Shown one piece after another: positions 53,969-63,872 of a DNA stretch of 64,000 nucleotides. Numbering within the stretch: the stretch's first letter is position 1; each line of letters starts with the position of its first letter. This DNA comes from Aestuariibacter sp. A3R04 (GTDB lineage: Bacteria; Pseudomonadota; Gammaproteobacteria; Enterobacterales; Alteromonadaceae): positions 407,158 through 471,157 of the forward strand of contig NZ_JAHKQR010000001.1 of the NCBI RefSeq assembly GCF_018860805.1, given 5' to 3'. Below the pieces are notes generated by a model that had not been told where the DNA came from, did no database searches, and saw only the letters and a list, made by a program, of their open reading frames with translations. The position numbers and the translations under genes are program-made.

Positions 53969-54940
53969 ATGACGGAATCAGCACATCTCGAGCAAGCTGC
54001 TGAATGGTTTGACCGCTTAAATGAACTAAACGAGCAGGAAAAAGAGGCGCTTTCCAGGTGGCTGAGCGTGCCTGAGCACCAGCGTGCTTTTCAACGAATT
54101 GCCACCGCCATGGGGCATCCGGAGTTGGTCAGTGCCAGTGTACAATTAACGGCAAAACCCCGGCGAGTGGAAGAAAACAAAGCAATACGAGGTAACGTTT
54201 ATTTTTGGATGGCTACGGCCGCCAGTCTGGTATTGGTGTCTTTATTGGCGTTTGTTTGGAGTCCCACTGAAGATGGCAGTTCACAACCCAGCCAAACAGT
54301 GACTGTGGCGATGTCGCAACAACTTGCGCTGTCTTCAAAAACCGCACAAACGGCGTCTACGGTACTGCTGGATGGTTCTGTGGTTTACCTCAACGGAGAC
54401 AGTGTCGTTGCGGTTAATCACAATGCCCAATGGCGTGATGTTCGGCTCGAAAAAGGCCAGGCGTATTTTGACGTGTCTCACGAACCTTCCCGTCCCTTCG
54501 TGGTACACGTGGATGATACCAGGGTGCAGGTAGTGGGGACTGCGTTTGATATAGATCGGTTGACAAATAAAACGGTTATCAGCGTATACGATGGCGTTGT
54601 TAAGGTAATGGCGGATAAAACACTGATGCTGGTGAAAGGTGAAGGTGTCGTACTTAAAAATGGCAAATGGCATCGCACATTTCGACTTTCCCACTCGCAG
54701 TTGCCTGCATGGCGCAGCGGTTGGCTTGACGTGGAGAATGAGCCGTTGGCTGTGGTCTTAGAGCGTTTGGGACGTTACCTGGAAAAACCGGTAAAAATGG
54801 TTGGCATCGAACAGGTGTTGCTGTCTGGGCGATTTAATCTCAATGAACCCGAGCAGAGCCTGAAGCTACTGACATCTGCCAATGGATTAGTGTTGCAGGA
54901 CAACGGCGGGCAGTTTGTCATCAGTACGGCTTTGCAGTAA
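53969..54940 (+). CDS. FecR-type anti-sigma regulator
   Basis: A 323-residue inner-membrane sigma regulator. The N-terminal cytoplasmic DUF4880 module (EQAAEWFDRLNELNEQEKEALSRWLS, 8-33) is followed by one membrane segment (about 76-95), the periplasmic FecR domain (LLDGSVVYLNGDSVV, RPFVVHVDDTRVQVVGTAFDI) and a C-terminal DUF4974/STN-like part (LDVENEPLAVVLERLGRYLEKPVKM). It would hold the ECF factor until the TBDT reports substrate. A GAGG site precedes the start. Confidence 0.9.
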   Translation: MTESAHLEQAAEWFDRLNELNEQEKEALSRWLSVPEHQRAFQRIATAMGHPELVSASVQLTAKPRRVEENKAIRGNVYFWMATAASLVLVSLLAFVWSPTEDGSSQPSQTVTVAMSQQLALSSKTAQTASTVLLDGSVVYLNGDSVVAVNHNAQWRDVRLEKGQAYFDVSHEPSRPFVVHVDDTRVQVVGTAFDIDRLTNKTVISVYDGVVKVMADKTLMLVKGEGVVLKNGKWHRTFRLSHSQLPAWRSGWLDVENEPLAVVLERLGRYLEKPVKMVGIEQVLLSGRFNLNEPEQSLKLLTSANGLVLQDNGGQFVISTALQ

Positions 54941-54958
54941 AACGAACTTTCCTACGTG

Positions 54959-57946
54959 ATGGTTTTTGCTCCTCACCAGTATTTAATGTGTTTGCGGCTG
55001 GTGGCGTTGGTTATCGCGGCGCTGGGTTTGGTTCTATCACCTCGGGTAGCTGCCACAACCCATGAATCCGTTGTCTTACATATTGACGGTCAGTCGTTAA
55101 CGGATAGTCTGCGATTTCTGTCGGTGAAATACAATCAGCCCTTCGTGGTAAATCAGGCTTTGACCGGGGGCATCAGAGTGCCGGAATTGTCCGGGAAATA
55201 CACGCTGGAAGAGGCCTTAGACATACTATTGGCTAACACCTCGCTTGTGTACCATCTTACTCCGGAAGGTATACTCCTCAAGCCTGTGGCGATAAATAAA
55301 AGCGAACAAAGTATCATTGAAGAAGTGGCGGTAACGGGCATTCGGGCTTCGCTGGACATATCACGGCAGAGGAAGCGTGAAAGTCAGGTTATTTCAGATG
55401 TTATTGCGGCCAGAGACATTGCTACCTACCCCGACCGCAATCTGGCGGAATCCATGCAGCGCATTCCCGGTATGTCTATTGCTCGAGAGGCAGGGGAAGG
55501 CCGTCAAATTATGTTGCGCGGACTGAACCCGGATTTTACCCTGGTGACGCTGAACGGCATGCCAGTGTTGGCTAACAATGATTCACCAATGGACAGCCGG
55601 CAGCAGAGGCATCGGGATCGCTCTTTCGATTTAAACCTGTTTGCCACCGAGCTATTCAGCAATATTCAGGTGTTGAAAAGCTATCAGGCCAGCCAGCCTA
55701 CGGGTGGGCTGGCTGGCATTGCCGCTTTAGAAACTGCCCATCCCTTTGACCATCCTGGCCTGAATTGGCATGTCAACACCCAGACGGGAAAAAATACGTA
55801 TATCGATGAACCCTCCGCCCGTTTTTCTACGATGGTGTCGTCAACCAAAGACCACTGGGGCGCACTGGTTTCAATGTCTTATGGTGAGCGACGTTCCCAG
55901 GAAGTCGGGGCGAATACTTTCCGCTGGCGACAAATTACCCCTGAGGGCGCTGATATCTCCCCGCTACCAGAACCTTTAGCTTCTGCTTGGCAAGCCGGTG
56001 AATTGTACGTTCCCCGTGGGAACCGATACTCGGTTTGGCAGAGCGATATGACCAGGGCAGGTGTGAGTGCATCATTGGAGTACCTGAGCGACCGGCATCA
56101 CATCACGCTGGACTGGTTATTTGGCGAATTTAGTGGTGAGCGACACGAATACCATCTGTATCCCAGAGGATATCGGTCAACACCGGTAATCGAGGGGAAA
56201 ACCACCATAGCTGACGCGCAGGTGAATGAAAATAACGAGTTGGTCTTCGGGGTGTATCAACGGGCACAGGTAGGAACAGAAAGTCGTTTTCAGCGAGTAT
56301 CGACGCTTTACCGGCAGTGGGTGCTAAACGCCGAACATCAATGGACCCCCAAGATCGAGGGGCATCTGAGACTGGGCTGGGAAAAATCCGACTATGCTAT
56401 TCCTGTGGGGATCAAGGCTTACATGGAAAGCGCAACGGATGTCACTATTGACTACCGGGACGAAGACGGCTTTGCCCGCATCAGCTATGCCGATGACCTT
56501 ACCGAGCGCAATTTCTGGTATATGAAAGAGCTCGATGCAGAGCAATACTTTGCCAGCACGGGGTTTGCCAATGCAAACTATGATGTCAAACTCATACTGA
56601 ACACCCAATGGCAGTGGCGTGCAGGCTTCGACCTTGTCCATTTCAACAGTGAAACCCATTTGTTTAACGTTCAGGATATGTTGGCTGACGAATGGGCATT
56701 GTTCCGCCAGGGTATGCCGGCTCAAAGCACTGATGAACGCGGGGTTATGAGCCTAAACGACAAGGTGCCGGATTCTGTGGGGAATACGTTAACAGCTCAC
56801 CCAAGGCTGGAGTGGATGAGGTTAAACCCCACAGACGTGTTTCACTATTATGGCTTGCCTTCCCACCCTGACGGTATTCGTTACACCAGTGCGGCAATGC
56901 GAAAGCCATGGACCCTGTCACAAGACCGCATTGGAGAACAAAGGTACGCACTTTTCAGTGAAGTTGATTTTCGACACGGGCCGTTGCGTATAAATGGAGG
57001 CGTGCGCATTGAGCAAGAGCGCATTGATGTATGGGCAAATGATTTTGGCATCCAACGAGCTCAAGAACTGGAGTATACGTCTTTCTTACCCGCTCTTAAC
57101 CTCAGGTATGACACCAGTCACACCAATGTGTACCGCGTTGCCCTTAGTCGTACTATTGGCAGGCCATTACTATCCGATTTGGCTCGAACCGTTGAATATG
57201 ATGAGGAGAAAGGAGTGTTGTTCGGGTTTAATCCGTCGCTGGGCCCTTATACCGCAACCAATCTGGATATTGCCTGGGAAAGCTATCTCACAGAGATGAA
57301 CCGCATCTCTTTGTCTGTGTTTTATAAATACCTTGATGACTACATCGTGATGTCCTCAGAACAGCTTCCCCTGGCACACATTCCTGAGCAGGACATTGTG
57401 GAGGCTGTTGCAGGCGATAGGGCGTCGCTGTTGCGGGTTGTGCCGGAAAATGCCGAGGGGGCAGCTCTGTATGGCGTAGAACTGAGTACGCAATTTGAAC
57501 TGCCGTTGACCGGATTGCCCGGCTATCACGTAGGGGTGGCAGCCAACGCCAGTTATACCCAGGGTGAAGTAAGATATTACAACAGCAATAACGGTCAGGC
57601 CCTGACGAAAAAGTCACTGCCTTATCTATCTCCCTGGCTGGCCAATGTCACCGCGTACTGGGAAGGCTATGCAATGAGCCTGCGCATGAGTGCTACATAT
57701 CGCGATGCCTATCTTGCACGGGTGGATGGAAATACGCTTATTGATGAGGATGAAACCGGGTTTGAATCGAGTATTTACGTTGATGCTGTTGCGGCCTATC
57801 AAATTGACGAGCATTGGGAGCTGCGTGCAGAGGCTGTCAATCTGACTAACGAAAGGGAGCGGCAGTATTCTGATTCATCACACCGACCCTATAACACGAC
57901 CTTGAGTGGACGCAACTTTTACCTGGGAGTGACATACCGTCATTAA
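54959..57946 (+). CDS. TonB-dependent receptor with STN signalling domain
   Basis: A 995-residue outer-membrane transducer. After a signal peptide (to about residue 33, VAA-TT), the STN signalling domain (about 38-110, LHIDGQSLTDSLRFLSVKYNQPFVV) precedes a TonB box (EEVAVTGIR), plug (NLAESMQRIPGMSIAREAGEGRQIMLRGLNPDFTLVTLNGMPV) and barrel ending in ERERQYSDSSHRPYNTTLSGRNFYLGVTYRH. It belongs to the TonB-Xanth-Caul type. The STN domain contacts the FecR protein encoded just upstream. Plug and C-terminus closely match the convergent TBDT at 57989-60751. Confidence 0.88.
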   Translation: MVFAPHQYLMCLRLVALVIAALGLVLSPRVAATTHESVVLHIDGQSLTDSLRFLSVKYNQPFVVNQALTGGIRVPELSGKYTLEEALDILLANTSLVYHLTPEGILLKPVAINKSEQSIIEEVAVTGIRASLDISRQRKRESQVISDVIAARDIATYPDRNLAESMQRIPGMSIAREAGEGRQIMLRGLNPDFTLVTLNGMPVLANNDSPMDSRQQRHRDRSFDLNLFATELFSNIQVLKSYQASQPTGGLAGIAALETAHPFDHPGLNWHVNTQTGKNTYIDEPSARFSTMVSSTKDHWGALVSMSYGERRSQEVGANTFRWRQITPEGADISPLPEPLASAWQAGELYVPRGNRYSVWQSDMTRAGVSASLEYLSDRHHITLDWLFGEFSGERHEYHLYPRGYRSTPVIEGKTTIADAQVNENNELVFGVYQRAQVGTESRFQRVSTLYRQWVLNAEHQWTPKIEGHLRLGWEKSDYAIPVGIKAYMESATDVTIDYRDEDGFARISYADDLTERNFWYMKELDAEQYFASTGFANANYDVKLILNTQWQWRAGFDLVHFNSETHLFNVQDMLADEWALFRQGMPAQSTDERGVMSLNDKVPDSVGNTLTAHPRLEWMRLNPTDVFHYYGLPSHPDGIRYTSAAMRKPWTLSQDRIGEQRYALFSEVDFRHGPLRINGGVRIEQERIDVWANDFGIQRAQELEYTSFLPALNLRYDTSHTNVYRVALSRTIGRPLLSDLARTVEYDEEKGVLFGFNPSLGPYTATNLDIAWESYLTEMNRISLSVFYKYLDDYIVMSSEQLPLAHIPEQDIVEAVAGDRASLLRVVPENAEGAALYGVELSTQFELPLTGLPGYHVGVAANASYTQGEVRYYNSNNGQALTKKSLPYLSPWLANVTAYWEGYAMSLRMSATYRDAYLARVDGNTLIDEDETGFESSIYVDAVAAYQIDEHWELRAEAVNLTNERERQYSDSSHRPYNTTLSGRNFYLGVTYRH

Positions 57947-57948
57947 AA

Positions 57949-57985
57949 AAAACGAGCGATTACCCACAGGAGTAACCGCTCCTTA
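57949..57985 (-). terminator. Terminator between convergent TBDT genes
   Basis: GAGCG-ATTAC and GTAAC-CGCTC form an imperfect ten-base stem. On the minus strand it is followed by a run of eight T, so it ends the minus-strand TBDT gene; the plus-strand gene ends three bases away. Confidence 0.75.
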
Positions 57986-57988
57986 CAA

Positions 57989-60751
57989 TTACATGGCGTA
58001 GGTAACACCAACGTAGAAAGTGCGTCCGCTTACCGTCGTGTTATACAGGCGGTCGTCTGAGTCAGAGTACTGTTCTTCCCTCTCATCACTAAGGTTAACA
58101 CCTTCCAACGATACTTTGATATCTTCGGTGACGTTGTAAAACGCAGAGAAATCCCAGTATGTGGTGCCGTGGAAACCGGCTTCATCCTGGTCAGAGCTCG
58201 AGGTTTCTACTACTGTCAGATACTCATCGCGGTGAGCCGCTGATACCCTGGCTCCCCAGGTTTCCGTTTCGTAGTAGAGCGTCACGTTAACGGTGTTTTT
58301 AGATAGTCCAAAGAAGGGGCGGGACACTTCAACGGTTTCACCGTCCACAAGGATGTTGTGCAGAGAGTCGCCATCGGCATAGGTGTAGTTTGCTATACCA
58401 CCGAAATTGTCAAAGGGAGCTGGCAGGAAGTCGAAATCCCGTTGTACGGCAAATTCCCATCCGGAAAAGTCGCTGTCGTCGAGGTTTTGCGGTTGTGAAA
58501 AGTTATACAGGGTTGCACCAGTCTGGGCATTGCCTTCTTCATCTGTTGCACCTTCCAGCAGGGCCAGTGGGTAACCTGTATCGCCGTAGGGAACGCTAAT
58601 GGTTTTAGTGGCAATAAAATTATCTATGTCTTTTCTAAAGTGGGACATGGAAACATAACCCACGTCCTCAAAGTAATATTCAACACCAATTTCCATGTTG
58701 ACGGTTTCAAAAGGCTCCAGTGCTGGGTTACCAGCATTGATGTGCAGTCCGCTTGAACCTGAAAGAGGGTCGGTGTTCACAGAGCCTGTGACAGTGAGGT
58801 TTCCAAGGGTAGGTCGGGTAAGGTTCTTGCCAGCGCTTGCCCGCAGTACCAGGTTGTCCGTGGCGAACCACGCCAAGTTCATCGCTGGGAGGACACCGTC
58901 GTATTCCCGTGTAACCGTAACATATTCAGAACCGTTGACCAGGCCAGTCGAGTCGATTTCGGTATCGTAGTAACGAAGGCCTAGATTACCCCGTAGTTCG
59001 GTGTCGCCTATCAACAGATCAAGTTCATAGAGGGCGTAGGCTGCCTGAGTTTTCTCAGTTACCTGGTTAGGGGTATCCGTCATTGCTATATCACGGTTTA
59101 CGGTGAAACTGTTTAAAACGCCATCAACGTCTACGCTGAGCCAGTTTTGTTTTTTGTGATTATCGTTAATGAATGTCAGACTGCTATCGACCACATCTGA
59201 CACATCACCACTTTGCCAGTCGCCACGCAGTATGTTGTCTTCTTGTACTCTGCCGCTGACGTGTTCAAATTTTTTGGAGGACACGCCGAATTTCAGGCTG
59301 CTTGAATCAGTCAATACATAGTCGGCATCCAGCTTTACAACATCGAAACTGTTGCTGACTTCGTCTTCCGCCAGGTCAATTTCATGGTAGCGAAATTCAT
59401 CAATATTAGTGGGGTCGTAGTCGTTGACGTATGTGTTTGTCCCGTAAAAACGGTCGTCGCGATAGTCAATGGTCATATCGGCAAAGGATTCCATGTAAAC
59501 CTTGGCGCTATTGCTGGTGTAATCACTTTCCATATGACCTGCAAGACCGCTGATAACAAGATCTGACGATACGATCCAGTCGCCGTTCAGGACAATTTGA
59601 ACGATCTCTGTCTCAGCAGTCTGACTGCGACTTTCTGAGTGGATTGCGGTATTGCGCCACTCGGAAAAAATGACTTCGTTGTTGGCGTTATACGACAAAT
59701 CCACCAGCTCAGAACAGAAGTACCTGGCACCGCCGTCATAGTCGGGTCCGGTACAACCCAGTGCCGTAGAACTAGAGCCCCGGCTTTGCAAATGGTATTC
59801 CTTGCGATCGCTGTCCAGTTTTCCGTATAGCGCATCTAAACCCAGTGATAAGTCGTTGTTAGGACGATACTGCAGGGCGACAGTTGCTCCTACGCGGGTT
59901 TGGTCGCTGTTAAACTGTGAATAGCGGCTGCCGCGGGAAAAACGCAGTTCACCACTATCTACTGCCGCCTGATTGGCTGCTGACAACGCTGAAATGTCTG
60001 AACCTTGGGCTGTTCTTGGTCGCCAGCGGTAGGTGTTGTAGCCCTGTTCACTGGTATCGCGATTACTATATGCAATGGAGAAGAGCGCCCCGAAATTATC
60101 CCAAGTATTGGAAATCAATGCTGCAACACGAGGGCTGGTATCATCGGTAAGGGAGTTTTGTCCGGCTTGGGCGCTGATCACACTGTTGAAGCCATCGTAG
60201 TCAAAGGGTTTGGCCGTGTGAAGCTGCACCGTCCCGCCAATGCCGCCTTCGTCCATATCCGCAGAGTAAGACTTTCTTACATCGATTTGGTTAAACAGTT
60301 CAGATGCGAAAATGTTAAAGTCAAAAGAGCGTGAAGTGTTGAGGGTGCCACGACTGTCCATGGCCGATGAAGACGTGCCAAGTGCTTCCATGCCGTTGAG
60401 CTGTACCTGAGTAAAGTCGGCGTTTAACCCGCGTAGAGAAATTTGTCGCCCTTCGCCCGCCTCGCGATTAATGGTGACACCGGGAATGCGCTGTAGCGAT
60501 TCCGCAAGGTTAAGATCAGGGAAATCTGCAATATCTTCAGCGACGATAGAATCCTGGGAACCCAGCGCGTCGCGTTTTAAGTCTCTTGCTTTAATCAGTG
60601 AGCTGCGATAACCGCTGACGACAATTTGTTCCATGTCGGCGTCGTCTGCTGACGGCGTGTTAGCCTGTTGGGCAACAGCATGTCCTGATGTTGCGCTCAG
60701 AATACCTGCCACTGACAGGGCAAGGATATGTTTGTTAAACGATGATTGCAT
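57989..60751 (-). CDS. TonB-dependent receptor without STN domain
   Basis: A 920-residue receptor. The ATG at 60751 follows AAAGGAA and gives a signal peptide ending near HAVA-QQ; a longer frame extends into the upstream gene and is not used. A TonB box (MEQIVVSGYRSSLIKA) and the plug (DLNLAESLQRIPGVTINREAGEGRQISLRGLNADFTQVQLNGMEALG) lead to a barrel ending NLSDEREEQYSDSDDRLYNTTVSGRTFYVGVTYAM. It is a paralogue of the STN receptor and lies 25 bases downstream of the phospholipase C gene, in the same transcription unit. Confidence 0.88.
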   Translation of the reverse strand: MQSSFNKHILALSVAGILSATSGHAVAQQANTPSADDADMEQIVVSGYRSSLIKARDLKRDALGSQDSIVAEDIADFPDLNLAESLQRIPGVTINREAGEGRQISLRGLNADFTQVQLNGMEALGTSSSAMDSRGTLNTSRSFDFNIFASELFNQIDVRKSYSADMDEGGIGGTVQLHTAKPFDYDGFNSVISAQAGQNSLTDDTSPRVAALISNTWDNFGALFSIAYSNRDTSEQGYNTYRWRPRTAQGSDISALSAANQAAVDSGELRFSRGSRYSQFNSDQTRVGATVALQYRPNNDLSLGLDALYGKLDSDRKEYHLQSRGSSSTALGCTGPDYDGGARYFCSELVDLSYNANNEVIFSEWRNTAIHSESRSQTAETEIVQIVLNGDWIVSSDLVISGLAGHMESDYTSNSAKVYMESFADMTIDYRDDRFYGTNTYVNDYDPTNIDEFRYHEIDLAEDEVSNSFDVVKLDADYVLTDSSSLKFGVSSKKFEHVSGRVQEDNILRGDWQSGDVSDVVDSSLTFINDNHKKQNWLSVDVDGVLNSFTVNRDIAMTDTPNQVTEKTQAAYALYELDLLIGDTELRGNLGLRYYDTEIDSTGLVNGSEYVTVTREYDGVLPAMNLAWFATDNLVLRASAGKNLTRPTLGNLTVTGSVNTDPLSGSSGLHINAGNPALEPFETVNMEIGVEYYFEDVGYVSMSHFRKDIDNFIATKTISVPYGDTGYPLALLEGATDEEGNAQTGATLYNFSQPQNLDDSDFSGWEFAVQRDFDFLPAPFDNFGGIANYTYADGDSLHNILVDGETVEVSRPFFGLSKNTVNVTLYYETETWGARVSAAHRDEYLTVVETSSSDQDEAGFHGTTYWDFSAFYNVTEDIKVSLEGVNLSDEREEQYSDSDDRLYNTTVSGRTFYVGVTYAM

Positions 60752-60776
60752 AGTGTGTTCCTTTAATTGAACGTCG

Positions 60777-61832
60777 TTATTTAGGGATAAAAGGGTGTGG
60801 TCGTCGCAATGCGCCGTCGACAAAGCTCACCTGGTAACCGTGACGTTTTGCCTGTGGCGATTGGGGGTAAAAATCGGTGGAGATCATTTGTGCACCGCTG
60901 CGAAATGCCGCTTCCCGCTGCGCGGCTTTGACTGAATCAGGTGCAGAAAAATTGGCATCGGAGCGGGTGCGTACCATAAACCCCCTGGCCACCAGTGCGC
61001 GAATGTCTGCCTGTTGATCAACGGGATTGTTTTTGATCATGATGGCTGCCGATGGATGGTCTGGATCAAACGACGCGAACATGGCCTGTTGCGTTAAGCT
61101 TGGCTGCCCCCGTAAGTAGCGCCGGCGCTGCTCTGCATTGCCGTCAAAGAGAAATAGGAATTTTCCCTTGAGTTCATTTACGTCAGGCCACCCTTGCTGA
61201 ACAATTGCTTCGCGCAATGAGTCGAACTTTCCTTGAATACTGGCAGGTGTGACTAAGCGTTGTTGCAATGTATCCTTAATAGCCGTATCGAGTGCCGCAA
61301 ATGCCTTCTCGTCAAATAACGCAGGGGGTGGGCTGGAAAGAAAAGCCGGCTGGTTTTCTTTCACGTTCATCATAATCACGATGGGAAAGTGACTCGGGTT
61401 GGCGTCAGACCAAGCTACCAGTTGTGACAGGCAGCTTGTAAACTCAATACAGTGTGAGCGAACGTCTACATGAGGTATGTGTAGTACTTTAAAGCCTGGT
61501 TTCGCCAATCGATGCCTGGCGTTTTCTGTTAACCATTGCTCGTTTAGCCGTGCAGCCAGCTCTGGAATGTGATACTGGTTGCCATTTGGGTCATTAACAA
61601 CGTCTATTTCCAGTTGCCTGATACCGAGATCTAACTGGGTAGCTAAACTGGGATGAGCATAGTCGATTTGTGCTGCGCGGTGGCTGTCTTTTTCCGCGAG
61701 AAAACGAAATGCCGACGCGGGCAATGCCTGTTTGTAGCTGTTGTGCGAGCCAATCCATTGATAGTGATTCAACGGAGCTGCGGCTACATTGTTCATAAAT
61801 ACTGAAAATAAAAGAATTAATCGGTAAAACAT
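60777..61832 (-). CDS. Ca2+-dependent phosphoinositide phospholipase C-like protein
   Basis: A 351-residue exported TIM-barrel phosphodiesterase. After a signal peptide (to about residue 18, NNVAAA) come the catalytic elements: HYQWIGSHNSYKQ with the first histidine, LDLGIRQLEIDVV with calcium-ligand acids, and FKVLHIPHVDVRSHC with the second histidine. This resembles the Ca-dependent PI-PLC group (PF16670-like). A second region IMMNVKENQP and the C-terminal ISTDFYPQS fit. The substrate may be a phospholipid or a soluble glycerophosphodiester; inference. The TBDT gene follows in the same direction. Confidence 0.78.
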   Translation of the reverse strand: MFYRLILLFSVFMNNVAAAPLNHYQWIGSHNSYKQALPASAFRFLAEKDSHRAAQIDYAHPSLATQLDLGIRQLEIDVVNDPNGNQYHIPELAARLNEQWLTENARHRLAKPGFKVLHIPHVDVRSHCIEFTSCLSQLVAWSDANPSHFPIVIMMNVKENQPAFLSSPPPALFDEKAFAALDTAIKDTLQQRLVTPASIQGKFDSLREAIVQQGWPDVNELKGKFLFLFDGNAEQRRRYLRGQPSLTQQAMFASFDPDHPSAAIMIKNNPVDQQADIRALVARGFMVRTRSDANFSAPDSVKAAQREAAFRSGAQMISTDFYPQSPQAKRHGYQVSFVDGALRRPHPFIPK

Positions 61833-62084
61833 AATTTGCTCTCTGTATGTTCTGTGGAGGTAGAGTGACGGAGTAAAATAATGGGGACGTAAAAAATTGC
61901 TAACCCATTAATATTCATAAAAATGTAACACAGCTGGTTAAGTTTTTATTACAGTGATAGATTGCCTGTCCCCGTTTTAGGATCATTTACGTCCATGATT
62001 TAGGGTGTAAATGTAATTAATGTTTTTTTGCCGTAATATCACGACACGTGATGTGAACGCGGTATTTGCGAGATAAGGCTGAAC
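61833..62084. other. Divergent region between phospholipase and phosphoesterase genes
   Basis: About 250 AT-rich bases carrying the promoters of two divergent units. A palindrome ATCACG-ACA-CGTGAT at 62038-62052 overlaps a TAATAT -10-like hexamer (62034-62039) directed at the phosphoesterase gene, 33 bases before its start. No known regulator can be named. Confidence 0.45.
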
Positions 62085-63872
62085 ATGAAGTACTGTATTT
62101 GGATGTTGTGCGCGCTTGTGCTAACTATCACTGGCTGTCAAAAAAACACTGATCATCAAAGGCAAGACGCGCCCGTTGAGTCATCCGTCGATGAACCGGT
62201 GGACATATCTATCGCTTTTCTGGCCGATATCCATCTACATGACTTTTTCGTGGCTGCGGAGAACTTGTCATCCTCTGGGTTGCCAACCTTTCCTGGGACT
62301 AACAATCCCGTGCTAATACGAAGCATGCAGGCACAATTGAACTCTACCCGTTTATTTAATGAAAACTATTTTGTTTTTCTTGCAGCACTGGATGATCTGG
62401 CACAACGGGGCATAAAACTGGTTGCGCTGCCAGGAGATTTTTCCGATGACGGGCAGCCGGCAAATGTGGAAGCGCTAAGGCGTATTCTGGACACCTATCA
62501 CGAGCGCCACGGCATGCGATTTTTTGCTATCACTGGGAATCACGACCCAGTACGCCCGTTTACCCGGGCCGGTGGCAAAGGGGACTTTCTGCATCAATCT
62601 GGCAAAGAAGTGGCAGTTTACAGCCCCGACCATCCGCGCTGTCAGTCAGGAGAGGCCTGGCAATGTAGCCATGCGGTAAGGGAATGGGGGTATGCTGATA
62701 TTACGCAGACGCTGAATGCTCACGGTTTTTTGCCTCAGCCGCAGGATGTGCTGTATGAAACACCCTTCGGCACAAATGAACTGGCCAGGCGCGGTTGGGA
62801 TTGGTGTGACGAAAAAGGCACTTGCATTTTTATGCCCGACAGCAGCTATTTGGTGGAACCTGTGGACGGTGTGTGGCTGCTGGCTATTGACGCTAACGTG
62901 TACGTACCAAAAGGGGATTATGCAGACCGACAGTTTAACGGTTCCGGGAATGCCGGTTACAACGCCTTACTTACGTACAAACCCGCATTGATAAGGTGGA
63001 TAACCAGCGTGGTTAAAAGGGCAGAAAAGCAGGGCAAACGATTAGTGGCGTTCAGTCATTTTCCCATGGCTGACTTTTACGATGACACTGAAATGGAGCT
63101 TGCAGATTTATTTGGGGCTACGGCTATGCAGTTAAGGCGTATGCCAACGAAAGAAACTACTGCTGCACTGGCACAAACCGGGCTTAAGTTGCACATGGCA
63201 GGTCATATGCATTTATATGATGTTCACGGGCCTGCTTCATCTTCGTCGCAAGCGTCGCCAGGCTTAGTTAACGTCCAGGTGCCCTCGTTAGCAGCGTATC
63301 AACCTGGGTACACTGTGGTTACATTAACCGCCGAACATACTGCGCGAGTAGAGACGGTAATTAAAAAAGATGTGCCGGGCTTTGACGCCTTGTTCCCTCT
63401 GTATGCCAAAGAATGGCAATATCGTCGGCAAGCCGGTTTATCAAAGTGGGACGAGGGGATCTTGTCTGCGTCCAATTACCTCAGGTTCACCGACAGCCAC
63501 CTCAGGGAGGTGGTTAGGCAACGGTATGTGGGGCGGGAGTGGCCCAGCGAAATGGCGCAATACTTTAAAGCGCATACGGTAGGGGAAGTACTTGGTGACA
63601 CACTTTGTAACGCCCCGGCCAGCGGATTCTCAGACCACTTTCTCGCCCGTCCGGCCATTGCCCTGGCAAACGACTATTACAGAATTCGCAATGCTGGCCA
63701 ATTTGCTGATATTGGGAACCGCGAGGAGATTTACAGCGGCTTATTACCTGTGCTTTCTGCTTGCCCTGTACCTGAAGACAAAGCGGCTGCACAGGCCTAC
63801 GCTTTTTTGAAAATTGTAGCGGTGTCTGCTCAGCGCGTTGACAAAACGACCTGGGTGGTACCAGGTGTATAG
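62085..63872 (+). CDS. Metallophosphoesterase lipoprotein
   Basis: A 595-residue calcineurin-like phosphoesterase. The lipobox TITGCQK anchors Cys at about residue 18. All metal-site blocks are present in order: FLADIHLHD, LPGDFSDDGQP, AITGNHDPV, FSHFP and AGHMHLYD. Between them lie cysteine-containing insertions (CQSGEAWQCS, WCDEKGTC) and a C-terminal helical extension. It is probably periplasmic and would release phosphate or cleave a phosphodiester. A start with AAGG is divergent from the phospholipase gene. Confidence 0.88.
   Translation: MKYCIWMLCALVLTITGCQKNTDHQRQDAPVESSVDEPVDISIAFLADIHLHDFFVAAENLSSSGLPTFPGTNNPVLIRSMQAQLNSTRLFNENYFVFLAALDDLAQRGIKLVALPGDFSDDGQPANVEALRRILDTYHERHGMRFFAITGNHDPVRPFTRAGGKGDFLHQSGKEVAVYSPDHPRCQSGEAWQCSHAVREWGYADITQTLNAHGFLPQPQDVLYETPFGTNELARRGWDWCDEKGTCIFMPDSSYLVEPVDGVWLLAIDANVYVPKGDYADRQFNGSGNAGYNALLTYKPALIRWITSVVKRAEKQGKRLVAFSHFPMADFYDDTEMELADLFGATAMQLRRMPTKETTAALAQTGLKLHMAGHMHLYDVHGPASSSSQASPGLVNVQVPSLAAYQPGYTVVTLTAEHTARVETVIKKDVPGFDALFPLYAKEWQYRRQAGLSKWDEGILSASNYLRFTDSHLREVVRQRYVGREWPSEMAQYFKAHTVGEVLGDTLCNAPASGFSDHFLARPAIALANDYYRIRNAGQFADIGNREEIYSGLLPVLSACPVPEDKAAAQAYAFLKIVAVSAQRVDKTTWVVPGV

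Noticed and set aside
60752..60823. Extended N-terminus of the minus-strand TBDT
   Set aside because: It would overlap the phospholipase gene and push the signal peptide inward; AAAGGAA before 60751 supports the shorter form.
61938..61954. Possible Pho box between the phospholipase and phosphoesterase genes
   Set aside because: Only one half of the direct repeat (CTGTAAT-like) resembles the consensus, so phosphate control is not supported by sequence alone.
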